DNA of 64,000 nucleotides, taken from positions 124,001-188,000 of the forward strand of contig CALVOZ010000003.1 of assembly GCA_944350495.1 (NCBI GenBank), read 5' to 3'. This document shows positions 35,251-43,367 of the stretch, one piece after another. The stretch's first letter is position 1. Each line of letters opens with the position of its first letter. The notes below the pieces were generated by a model. The model worked only from the letters and a program-made list of their open reading frames with translations, was not told the origin of the DNA and made no database searches. The translations under genes and the position numbers were made by a program. The DNA comes from an uncultured Bacilli bacterium (lineage in GTDB: Bacteria; Bacillota_I; Bacilli_A; RF39; UBA660).

Positions 35251-35859
35251 TTATAACATATTAGTCATAATTTTCAATAAGCGTGGTGTTACGAAGTATT
35301 CAAATAAATTCATCATTATTGTTATTACAACAGTAATTACTAATATTAATAGATATTTATTCATTAATACCTTAAAATTTAAGTTTTTACGGCCTAATAC
35401 ACTACATAAAATAATAATTGATGATTTTATACTATAAACAGATAAATAAATAAAAACAAGCAATATAATGAAATTATGAGGGAAGTTATATATTAAGGAT
35501 AAAATTAATCCTTTAAATTTAAAATTAGCGATAAAACTCGCTATCGAGAAACTAAATATAAAAGATTTAAAGAAAATAAACATAATAACAATAGGAATGC
35601 CTATAATTGATATACCTAATATCCATATTGATAATATAGAAACAAGATTTACAATTATATTATCTCTTAAATTATTAATATTATTTGTTTCAATATTTGA
35701 TATAAATGAACTTAAAGTATCTTTAATTAATAACTTATCATTATAAGATAATACGGTCATAAATAAAGAACCAGTCAGTAATCCGATAAAGCAAATAATT
35801 ATTATAAATATTAGTACTTTTTTATCTACATTAAATAGTTTAGCTAGTAGTTTGTTCAT
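35251..35859 (-). CDS. spoIIM: Stage II sporulation protein M
   Basis: 202 residues from ATG 35859 behind AGGTGA; an in-frame start at 35898 precedes that site. Five or so hydrophobic helices. Family marks are GLLTGSLFMTVL after helix 1, the SIWILGISIIGIPIVIMFIFFKSFIFSF helix (quoted in parts: IWILGISIIGIP and FFKSFIFSF) and a PHNFIILLVFIY segment like the PxN of SpoIIM. SpoIIM forms the DMP complex with SpoIID and SpoIIP that remodels peptidoglycan during engulfment; spoIIP is at 57.3 kb. SpoIID is not in the window. Confidence 0.85.
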   Translation of the reverse strand: MNKLLAKLFNVDKKVLIFIIIICFIGLLTGSLFMTVLSYNDKLLIKDTLSSFISNIETNNINNLRDNIIVNLVSILSIWILGISIIGIPIVIMFIFFKSFIFSFSIASFIANFKFKGLILSLIYNFPHNFIILLVFIYLSVYSIKSSIIILCSVLGRKNLNFKVLMNKYLLILVITVVITIMMNLFEYFVTPRLLKIMTNML

Positions 35860-35947
35860 ATTTTCACCTAATAAAATATATGGGATTAATTTAAACATAT
35901 TCCATTTTTTTTGAAAATAGTTTATAATTTATATAGAGGTGTTAAGT

Positions 35948-36091
35948 ATGGCAAGCAAAAAACAAAAACAAGTAGTAACAAAAAAAGAAACTAAAAAAAG
36001 TTCCACTTCATTTTTAAAAAAAATGCTAATTATCTTATTAATTGTTGGAATGATTGGTTTGTATGTGGTTTTACCAATTATGTCTATATAA
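35948..36091 (+). CDS. 47-residue single-pass membrane peptide
   Basis: A short gene with GAGGTG seven bases before ATG 35948 and a TATAAT at 35923-35928. The first 26 residues are strongly basic (MASKKQKQVVTKKETKKSS), then one helix LIILLIVGMIGLYVVLPIM to the end. Lys-rich cytoplasmic tails with one helix occur in small regulators of membrane enzymes and in stressosome or division partners; this one matches nothing I know. It has its own terminator, shared with mscL on the other strand, and lies back to back with spoIIM. Confidence 0.65.
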   Translation: MASKKQKQVVTKKETKKSSTSFLKKMLIILLIVGMIGLYVVLPIMSI

Positions 36092-36117
36092 AAAAATAAT
36101 CTTACGATTATTTTTTA
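36090..36117. terminator. Bidirectional terminator between the small peptide gene and mscL
   Basis: AAAAAATAATC/GATTATTTTTT with a TTAC loop. Confidence 0.85.
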
Positions 36118-36497
36118 TTTTTAACTTCTTTAGTTTGTTTTTTTAACAAGTCACGGATTTCTTCAAGGAGAACAACATCAGCTGCTTTAGGAGCTGATTT
36201 TTCTTCTTTACCCATTATTTTATTAACAATTTTAACTAAAATGAATATACAAAATGCAATAATTAAAAAATCAATAACACTTTGAATGAATGATCCAAAG
36301 TTAATAGTTGCATCTTCTACTGTTAATGTTAGACCATCTGAAAAATTAATTCCACCTGTAATTACTCCAATAACTGGCATTAGAATATTATCGACCAAAG
36401 AGGTTACAATAGAACTAAAAGAAGCTCCAACAATAACGCCAACGGCTAAATCCATAACATTACCACGGGCAATAAATTTTTTAAATTCTTGTATCAT
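36108..36497 (-). CDS. mscL: Large-conductance mechanosensitive channel MscL
   Basis: 129 residues behind GAAAGGAAG. N-terminal amphipathic helix MIQEFKKFIARGNVMDLAVG, first membrane helix GVIVGASFSSIVTSLVDNI, loop with INFSDGLTL, second helix SVIDFLIIAFCIFILVKIVN, and the cytoplasmic helix EEIRDLLKK. It releases solutes on hypo-osmotic shock. The upstream triple-domain gene ends 31 bases before its start on the same strand, so they are probably co-transcribed. Confidence 0.97.
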   Translation of the reverse strand: MIQEFKKFIARGNVMDLAVGVIVGASFSSIVTSLVDNILMPVIGVITGGINFSDGLTLTVEDATINFGSFIQSVIDFLIIAFCIFILVKIVNKIMGKEEKSAPKAADVVLLEEIRDLLKKQTKEVKNKK

Positions 36498-36528
36498 AAT
36501 TACTTCCTTTCATACATTTTACAATAAT

Positions 36529-39399
36529 TTATGGAGAATTTGCGGCAACAGCTTCACTATAAACTATTAGACCTAAGAATTCATTTGGATGAATTGCATC
36601 TACCATATAATTTTTATAATCATTGTTTTTAAAAAAGTTGCGAAGATATGGATTAGGATTAATATATAAAAATTCATTTTCAATAGAATATTGCTTTAAA
36701 GCTTCGCTATATGCGTCAATCATTGCATCTTTTTCGGCCGGTGGTAGTTTAGAAATTTTATCATCATCTAGAGTCATCCAAGGAGCAATTAAAACTATTT
36801 TGGCATCTTCATTTGATTGATAAATTAAATTAATAATTTTGTCGATATTTACAACATATTGTTCACTTGTCATTGCGCAATTCTTTTTATTGCGATAACG
36901 GACGTCATTAGTTCCAAGCGCTATAACGTAAACATCACTGTTTGACTTTAATATTTCTTTTTCATAAGTGTTTAACATTAACAAAGTCGTATAACTTCCT
37001 TTAGAAATATTAGTAATTTTCTTATCTCTAAAACCACTCATTAATGGTAAATACCACGGTTGCAAATTATTTTTAGTTCCTTCTGTAATACTATCACCTA
37101 TAAAAGTAACAGAATTAGCTTCATTAATAAGCTGATATAATTGATTATCTTGATATTTAGTATTTAACTCCCATAAAGGAGTCATATTTTTATAAAAATC
37201 ATTTTCTATAAAATAATACTCTTTACGATTATCATCAAATGTAACTTTTTGATTAATCATTACATCAAGCACAAGATTTTTAACTTCACTAACTCTTAAC
37301 ATTTCGTCTGCTGAAAGTTCTTCATATAAATCTTTATTGTTAATAATGTCATAAATAGGCAAAGCCCTAAAATAACCTTTTTTCATCTCCTGTGTATACA
37401 TTGGGACAATACTTGATGCTACAACCTTCTTTGACGTTTTATCAATATATATGTTGGCAATTGCAGTAGCATCTCCGTCATAATAATTATAAGAATTAGC
37501 AAAATTACCTGGGCAATTTATTACTAATGTACTGTCAATATATTCGACTGGTTGAACCGCATGTGCATGATCTCCTAAAATAATATCGGCTCCTAGCTCA
37601 GCAAATTTTTTATTCCATTTATCTTGAAAATCATTAGTCGTATGTTTAAATTGTGTTCCCATATGAGCCATAACAATAATTAAATCAACTTTTGCATCTT
37701 TAGCTTGTTCAAAATCTTCTTCAATTTCTTCAACTAATTCATCATAATATTTATTATCTTCTTTTGGTATAATTGATGTAATGTAAGGCAGCTCCTCATT
37801 TAATGCTTCGCTATTATAATAATTAACACTGGATGCATAAGACAAAATAGCAATCTTTACTCCATCAACATCTACCACTGATAAAGTATCTTTTTCTTTT
37901 TCATCACGATATGAACCACTATGATCTAACCCTACTTTGTCTAAAACATCTAAAGTGCGAATAGCTCCTTTCTCACCGCAATCTAATAAATGATTATTAG
38001 CGGTAGTTACATAGTCAATACCTGACCATTTGACAGCTTCAGCAAATTCATCAGGAAAATTTAAATATAACTTAATGCCATCACCATAATTACTTGTAGA
38101 ATATGGCCTATCAGTACCGGCAGATGGTCCCTCAAAAACTCCAATTGCATAATCAGCATTTTCCAAATATGGTTTAGCATATTCAAACATTGGTTTGAAA
38201 TCATACTTTCCTGTTTCATCATCATAAGCGCTTGTAACCTGATTTTTCAGTAAAATTAAATCACCAACATATGAAATTTTAATAATATTATCTAGTTCAG
38301 TAACATTAGTAGCTTCTTCTTTATTTTCTTCTAATACTGTCTTTTGAATACTATTGTAAACAATTTTTATTGGTTTAAGCGCTAAAAGAATAATAAAGAA
38401 TATCATTAAAATAATTTTCGCACTATTTTTAGTTAATATTAATTCGACTATCTTATTAAATATTTTATTAATCATTTTATTTAGTTTATTTGAACTAAAG
38501 ATTAAGCATAAAATGATTGTGGCTACAAAACTATAGATAATAAATATTCCAGTATAATCTGAAGCTGATAATTTTGTATAAAAAACTATAGTTATAAAAC
38601 GATGAATTAAGTAAATTAGTAAAGAATTACGGCCTAGTTTTGTTAAAATAGGTATCTCATTTTGCGGAATTGCTCCTAACATTCCCCAAATGACCATTGT
38701 GGCTATTATAAAGATAATAATACGATATATTATTTCATAATAGTGTTGATATGTTCCCATTAAAAGCATTGACAATGTAAATGGATTATTTTGTTTTAAA
38801 ATTACAATCGTACCAAATCCTAATAACATACCAATTATCAAATATGCAACCGTTTTTTTTGTAGTTTTTTTCTTTAATATATTTTTAATTGTTTTCTTTT
38901 CAAATTTATACCCCATTAAGAAAAACGGAAAGAATGCTATTGTTCGTCTTATTGATAATAAATTTGGAATTGACCAAAATCCTAATAATAAGGAAATTAT
39001 AATTGATATTGGTAGAATACCTTTAATTTTAGCTAATGGCTTAATGCTTATTCGCCAAAATATTAATGATAAGATATACCAATACGAATTATATGGAGTT
39101 AATATATTTAATGAATTACCTTTATAAAGATATAAGAATGCCATCATACTAAAGTTAAATACTAAATAATAGAGTAATAACTTCAATAATGATTTAGATG
39201 ATTTAGCATTAGCAGATTTGCTAAAAAAACCAGATACAAAAATAAATGCTGGCATATGAAACATATATATAAAAGTAAATAAGGTATCGGCCCAGCTACC
39301 ATTGCATTTTGTTGCATAAGAATATATAAAATGTCCAAATACAACTAAAAAAATTAATATGCCCTTATAATTATCCCAAAATGCACTTCTTTTACTCAT
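36529..39399 (-). CDS. Acyltransferase-3 / CapA / SGNH hydrolase triple fusion
   Basis: 956 residues behind AAAGGAG. Residues 1-345: ten or so membrane helices of an acyltransferase-3 (OatA-like) protein, beginning SKRSAFWDNYKGILIFLVVFGH (His conserved). Residues about 370-690: CapA/PgsA metallophosphatase-like domain with SYVGDLILLK, TTANNHLLDCG, MAHMGTQF, LGDHAHAVQPVEY and NCPGNFANS. Residues about 765-956: SGNH hydrolase with FIGDSITEG, ALGTNDVRY and the DAIHPN catalytic pair. OatA proteins join acyltransferase and SGNH; CapA proteins take part in poly-gamma-glutamate export. The CapA insertion between them is unusual. Likely an envelope polymer O-acyltransferase or esterase. Confidence 0.9.
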   Translation of the reverse strand: MSKRSAFWDNYKGILIFLVVFGHFIYSYATKCNGSWADTLFTFIYMFHMPAFIFVSGFFSKSANAKSSKSLLKLLLYYLVFNFSMMAFLYLYKGNSLNILTPYNSYWYILSLIFWRISIKPLAKIKGILPISIIISLLLGFWSIPNLLSIRRTIAFFPFFLMGYKFEKKTIKNILKKKTTKKTVAYLIIGMLLGFGTIVILKQNNPFTLSMLLMGTYQHYYEIIYRIIIFIIATMVIWGMLGAIPQNEIPILTKLGRNSLLIYLIHRFITIVFYTKLSASDYTGIFIIYSFVATIILCLIFSSNKLNKMINKIFNKIVELILTKNSAKIILMIFFIILLALKPIKIVYNSIQKTVLEENKEEATNVTELDNIIKISYVGDLILLKNQVTSAYDDETGKYDFKPMFEYAKPYLENADYAIGVFEGPSAGTDRPYSTSNYGDGIKLYLNFPDEFAEAVKWSGIDYVTTANNHLLDCGEKGAIRTLDVLDKVGLDHSGSYRDEKEKDTLSVVDVDGVKIAILSYASSVNYYNSEALNEELPYITSIIPKEDNKYYDELVEEIEEDFEQAKDAKVDLIIVMAHMGTQFKHTTNDFQDKWNKKFAELGADIILGDHAHAVQPVEYIDSTLVINCPGNFANSYNYYDGDATAIANIYIDKTSKKVVASSIVPMYTQEMKKGYFRALPIYDIINNKDLYEELSADEMLRVSEVKNLVLDVMINQKVTFDDNRKEYYFIENDFYKNMTPLWELNTKYQDNQLYQLINEANSVTFIGDSITEGTKNNLQPWYLPLMSGFRDKKITNISKGSYTTLLMLNTYEKEILKSNSDVYVIALGTNDVRYRNKKNCAMTSEQYVVNIDKIINLIYQSNEDAKIVLIAPWMTLDDDKISKLPPAEKDAMIDAYSEALKQYSIENEFLYINPNPYLRNFFKNNDYKNYMVDAIHPNEFLGLIVYSEAVAANSP

Positions 39400-39447
39400 A
39401 ATACAACTCCTTTAATAATGCAATACACTAAATATAATAGACTAAAT

Positions 39448-39471
39448 AAAAGAGATAGTCAAACTATCTCG
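39448..39471 (-). terminator. Terminator of the ADP-ribosylglycohydrolase gene
   Basis: GAGATAGT/ACTATCTC on the minus strand followed by TTTTA. Confidence 0.8.
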
Positions 39472-39480
39472 CTAACTAAT

Positions 39481-40416
39481 TTACATTTTTCTTAAAAATG
39501 TTTCATAATTTTCACACAATTCAATTAAATAATCTTTTTTTCTTAAATCATCCAAATAATTTTTAGGAATATTTCCAAAACCATAAGCAATACCTGCTAA
39601 CCCACCAGCTACTGCACCAATTGTATCGGTGTCCCCACCAATATTTGTTGTAGCAATAGCACACTCTTTATAGGAATCAGATTTTAATAGACACCAGATA
39701 GCAGCTTCTAAAGTATCAACAATATAACTTGTACTTTTTATTTCTTCAATTTCTAAGTCAGTTATATTAGCTACCAAAATACGGCTATATTCATCTAAAC
39801 TATTTTTTTTAAACATACTATAATCTAGACTTTTAACTTTATTAAGTGCTGAAAATTTATTATTTCCTTTTAATAAAAACATAGCAAATCTAACATAAAT
39901 GTAACATCCTAAAACTGATATTTCATGGGCATGAGTAATAGATGCCACTTTTTTTACAACATCATATATGTTTTTGTCAGTATCTTTGTGAACTGAAAAA
40001 TAATAAGCAACTGGTAAAATACGCGCCAAAGCATCATTACCATTATCATAGTAATCATCACTACCACATTCATAAGCTTCGTCCATATGCTGTGTATAAC
40101 GTACTAATGCTTTTAATGTAGTATTTTCAATACCAAAAGATTCACTAATTGAACAAAATTTATTAGTCGTAAACCATTTCACAAAATTATCAGCTATCGC
40201 TGTATAATTAATTCCTTGCTTACTAATAGCATCCATAGTTGCAATTGCCATAGAAGTTCCAGGCCCCCATGCCCCTTTTGGAATACCACTACTTATTTTA
40301 GGAATCATTTTAGTAACAGGTTTTTCTAATAAATCTTCTCTATGATTTGATTCTGTTGGCACTCCTAAAGCCTCAGCAATCGCTAAGCCAATGATACCAT
40401 CTCTAACATGATACAT
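39481..40416 (-). CDS. ADP-ribosylglycohydrolase family protein, active-site residues partly lost
   Basis: 311 residues behind AAGGTGAT, all helical. It starts VRDGIIGLAIAEALGVPTE and ends with IGGDTDTIGAVAGGLAGIAYG, which is the metal-binding GGDTDT motif of the DraG/ARH family. The first metal motif, normally W(T/S)DDT, reads WGPGTSMAIATM, so both its aspartates are missing. DraG-like enzymes remove ADP-ribose from arginine; without the first acidic pair, two-metal catalysis may be lost or altered. THAHEISVLGCYIYVRF is family-like. No ADP-ribosyltransferase is near. Confidence 0.85.
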   Translation of the reverse strand: MYHVRDGIIGLAIAEALGVPTESNHREDLLEKPVTKMIPKISSGIPKGAWGPGTSMAIATMDAISKQGINYTAIADNFVKWFTTNKFCSISESFGIENTTLKALVRYTQHMDEAYECGSDDYYDNGNDALARILPVAYYFSVHKDTDKNIYDVVKKVASITHAHEISVLGCYIYVRFAMFLLKGNNKFSALNKVKSLDYSMFKKNSLDEYSRILVANITDLEIEEIKSTSYIVDTLEAAIWCLLKSDSYKECAIATTNIGGDTDTIGAVAGGLAGIAYGFGNIPKNYLDDLRKKDYLIELCENYETFLRKM

Positions 40417-40445
40417 ATAATCACCTTACTTAATTTAATTATAAC

Positions 40446-40478
40446 AAAAAATAGATAAGTTGAAACACTTATTTTATT
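40446..40478 (-). terminator. Possible terminator of the radical SAM gene
   Basis: AATAAGT/ACTTAT stem on the minus strand with T-rich flanks; modest. Confidence 0.45.
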
Positions 40479-41280
40479 TTTCAATGAAGGAACAATGCTT
40501 ACATAATTCTTCACTCTTCTTATTTTTCTTAAAGTTTTCAAGCATTTCAACAACTCTTTTACTATTTAAAATATTATTTAAATCTTCATTACATATATTT
40601 CCTAAATTAATTGTACCCATACTGTCTAAACAACATGGAACTATTGTGCCATCTGATAATATTCCTATATGGTCTTTTATGGCATAACAAGTACCTTCTT
40701 CTTTATAATATGAATTATCTAAATCAGGCCAAATAAATTCGTGAAAATTATTTATAAATATATGATTATTGATTGTATAATTTTCGATATTTTTATCTAG
40801 ATTTAAATGGTAATGTTTATTTAGTATACTTAAAATTTTTAAATGATATTTATTTTTTACCCAAAACCTTAATGAAATATAGGTATTTTTAAAACAATCT
40901 GAATCGATTACTTGAAATATATTTTGCATATAATCATCAAGATCAATATTATATTTTTCATTAAAACTGTGCAGTGAAATGTTTAATTGTCTAATATTTT
41001 TATTATCTTTAATACGGTTTATTAAATAACCGTTAGTTGTAATGTTAACTTTAAAGTTTTGGCTTGCATAGTTAATAAATTCATTTATATTGGGATGTAG
41101 TAATGGTTCACCCATAATATGAAAATATAAATAGTCTGTATAATTTTGAATTTTATTTAAGATATTTTTAAATTCTTCCATATTTAGATATTTAGTAGTT
41201 CTCTTATTTTGAATACAAAATGAACAATTTAAATTACATTTGTTAGTTATTTCTAGATAAACTTTTTTAAATCTTTTCAT
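40474..41280 (-). CDS. Radical SAM/SPASM-domain protein
   Basis: 268 residues. The iron-sulfur motif is YLEITNKCNLNCSFC, with GEPLLHP as the GGE equivalent and ITTNGYLI following. The C-terminal SPASM domain has cysteines in EGTCYAI, GTIVPCCLDSMGTINLGNI and EELCKHCSF, enough for auxiliary clusters. SPASM proteins modify peptides or act as anaerobic sulfatase-maturing enzymes and others. No precursor peptide gene is recognisable nearby, so the substrate is unknown. The radical SAM core is short (about 180 residues). Confidence 0.9.
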   Translation of the reverse strand: MKRFKKVYLEITNKCNLNCSFCIQNKRTTKYLNMEEFKNILNKIQNYTDYLYFHIMGEPLLHPNINEFINYASQNFKVNITTNGYLINRIKDNKNIRQLNISLHSFNEKYNIDLDDYMQNIFQVIDSDCFKNTYISLRFWVKNKYHLKILSILNKHYHLNLDKNIENYTINNHIFINNFHEFIWPDLDNSYYKEEGTCYAIKDHIGILSDGTIVPCCLDSMGTINLGNICNEDLNNILNSKRVVEMLENFKKNKKSEELCKHCSFIEK

Positions 41281-41292
41281 TATTCACTCCTT

Positions 41293-41320
41293 AAAAAAAT
41301 ATCTAATTATAGATATTTTA
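41293..41320 (-). terminator. Terminator of the HD protein gene
   Basis: AAATATCTATAATTAGATATTT palindrome on the minus strand and a T run. Confidence 0.75.
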
Positions 41321-42289
41321 TTTATATACTTTAGCCTTTCCAACTGTTATGCCATCCTCAGAATTAGCAATTATTTCTTCTAATTGTTTTTGAGCAAAAT
41401 CAAACTCTTGAACAACATAAGGACTGTTTCTCTTTTCTTTTAAACGCATAATTAAATTTTCATCAAGTATCACTTGGGCAACAGATAACAATCTAATTTG
41501 ATTTATGAAACTTAATCTAACTAAATCGCCTGCATTAACATTCCATAATCCTTGAGATTTTAATAAATTAATATTTAAATATTCACCACGATAAAATTTA
41601 TCAATAATAATTGGATGTACTGGTTCATCAATTACAGCTGGAGGGATAAATCTACCAGATAAAATTTGATGATAAATATCTAAACGGTCTACATCCTGAA
41701 TTATTTGGGTAATTGCACTTAAAGTATCATGTTGTTGTTTTTGACTAAAACCTAAAATTTCTTCAATTGTATAGTTTTTAAAAACATCACTTTTTAAAAT
41801 TCTTAAAGCATCATCTGTATTAAAACCAGTGACGTGCTCCCTTACAATTTCTGCAATAGATTGCCCAATTAAATCACTATCAGGAACTTGTTCTTTAATG
41901 ATAGAGCCTGGCCTAACATTAAAAGGAAATCGTTCTAACTCGCCTAAAAGTAGCATTTGTCCTAAAACACCATGATCATTTATGCCTATTTGTTCCTTGG
42001 CTTCATAATCTTTATAAGTACCAGTTAAGCGCATTTGCAAAAATCTTCCAATGTCATGATCTAATAGTGCTAAAGATACAAAATCTGCACAGCTTCCATC
42101 AAAGCCTAAAATATCAACTACTTTTTTTCCATCTTGCATTACATCATATGTATGTCTTATTTTATTGTCTATTTGATCTATTCGTGCTTTTGCTTCTTTT
42201 ACTGGCTGACTTCTACAAATTAATGTTCGATTATATTCAGCTTCTTGTAAAAAAAGTTTTTGAGCATTAATCAAGTTTATCTTAATCAC
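41318..42289 (-). CDS. HD-superfamily phosphohydrolase-like protein
   Basis: 323 residues from GTG 42289, behind GGTGAG; no nearer ATG is better placed. The HD metal ligands are in order: His in NKIRHTYDVM, His-Asp in ALLDHDIGRFLQM, His in VREHVTGF and Asp in IIQDVDRLDIYHQIL. This is a complete HD set, as in nucleotide and second-messenger phosphohydrolases. The N-terminal 40 residues and C-terminal 90 have no known domain. Substrate unknown; there is no GYP extension of c-di-GMP enzymes. Confidence 0.85.
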   Translation of the reverse strand: MIKINLINAQKLFLQEAEYNRTLICRSQPVKEAKARIDQIDNKIRHTYDVMQDGKKVVDILGFDGSCADFVSLALLDHDIGRFLQMRLTGTYKDYEAKEQIGINDHGVLGQMLLLGELERFPFNVRPGSIIKEQVPDSDLIGQSIAEIVREHVTGFNTDDALRILKSDVFKNYTIEEILGFSQKQQHDTLSAITQIIQDVDRLDIYHQILSGRFIPPAVIDEPVHPIIIDKFYRGEYLNINLLKSQGLWNVNAGDLVRLSFINQIRLLSVAQVILDENLIMRLKEKRNSPYVVQEFDFAQKQLEEIIANSEDGITVGKAKVYK

Positions 42290-42325
42290 TTTGTACTCAC
42301 CATTTCAATTATAACATAAAATTAC

Positions 42326-42350
42326 AAAAAAAGAGAGAATTTTTCTCTCT
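42326..42350 (-). terminator. Terminator of spoIVB
   Basis: AGAGAGAAA/TTTCTCTCT stem on the minus strand followed by seven T. Confidence 0.85.
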
Positions 42351-43311
42351 AGTTATCTCCTTCTTCTAACATATTAGTTATAAATATTCCGTATCCTTTA
42401 GTTGGATCATTAATTACAACATGGGTAACTGCCCCTATTATATTATCACCTTGAATTATAGGTGATCCACTCATACCTTGAATAATTCCTCCAGTTTTAT
42501 TTAACAAGTCAGGATCAGTTATTTCAAATATAATATTTTTGGTTTTATCGTTAGTTTCTTTAAAACTTAAAATATTAATTGAATATTCTTTAACCGCATT
42601 TTGATTTAATACTGTCTTTATCTTAGCTGGTCCAATTTTGATATCATCGATATTGGCAACTTTATAAAGTTTATTAATATTTAACTCTTCATAATATTTA
42701 CCAAAAATACCCTTGTTAGTGTTTTCTTTGATACTTCCAATAATATCATTAGTATTTAATGATGCATTTTTTTCACCTGGGTTACCATTTCGACTCGGTT
42801 TAATGCCTATAATCGATGAAGAAAATATAGAACCATTTGATATATCAACTATTTCTCCATTCATTGAATTGGTTATTTCATGTCCGAGCGCACCAAAATT
42901 TTTAGTGTTTGGATCAACATATGTTAATGTACCAATACCAGAGATAGAATCCTTTAAGTATAAACCAGTTTTATTATTGATTAATTTTAAAGCAGTTTTG
43001 TGTTCTATTTCATCTCTAATGTAACCTATTGTAATAGTCTCTTCACTATTATTAGAAATAAAATTAGATACATCATCAATATCATTTACTTTTTTATCAT
43101 TAATTGAGGTAATTATATCTCCTTCTAAAAGTCCAGCTTTACTGGCCGGTGAAACTCCTTCTATATCATATGTTCCAACTACTATAACTCCTTTAGTATT
43201 AACTCTTATTCCAATATTTTCGCCACCAGCTATTATATAATCTGAATAAGCAAATATATTCAAAGGAATAATCATCAGAAGAATTACTAAGTATTGTTTA
43301 AACTTACTCAT
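42349..43311 (-). CDS. spoIVB: SpoIVB serine peptidase (S55), sporulation signalling
   Basis: 320 residues with an N-terminal signal/anchor (YLVILLMIIPLNIFAYS), a PDZ domain (about 30-115: VSPASKAGLLEGDIITSIND) and the S55 peptidase domain. Catalytic residues: His144 in GALGHEIT and Ser283 in QGMSGSPII, with D266 in EITDPDLL; the end reads VINDPTKGYGIF, all as in B. subtilis SpoIVB. SpoIVB is made in the forespore under SigG and starts pro-sigma-K processing in the mother cell. It is shorter than the Bacillus protein (about 425), mainly at the N-terminus. A candidate SigG promoter lies upstream. Confidence 0.95.
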   Translation of the reverse strand: MSKFKQYLVILLMIIPLNIFAYSDYIIAGGENIGIRVNTKGVIVVGTYDIEGVSPASKAGLLEGDIITSINDKKVNDIDDVSNFISNNSEETITIGYIRDEIEHKTALKLINNKTGLYLKDSISGIGTLTYVDPNTKNFGALGHEITNSMNGEIVDISNGSIFSSSIIGIKPSRNGNPGEKNASLNTNDIIGSIKENTNKGIFGKYYEELNINKLYKVANIDDIKIGPAKIKTVLNQNAVKEYSINILSFKETNDKTKNIIFEITDPDLLNKTGGIIQGMSGSPIIQGDNIIGAVTHVVINDPTKGYGIFITNMLEEGDN

Positions 43312-43338
43312 AAAAATACTCCTTATAGGTTACATTAT

Positions 43339-43367
43339 TAATATGGAGCATTTATTAATTATTATGT
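43339..43367 (-). promoter_or_regulatory. Possible SigG/SigF-type promoter of spoIVB
   Basis: Minus strand: ACATA (43367-43363), 17 bases, CATATTA (43345-43339). The remembered SigG pattern is about GMATR - 17/18 - CATAMTA, so each box is one base off. Chance matches are likely at this base composition; the location directly before spoIVB is the main argument. Confidence 0.3.
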
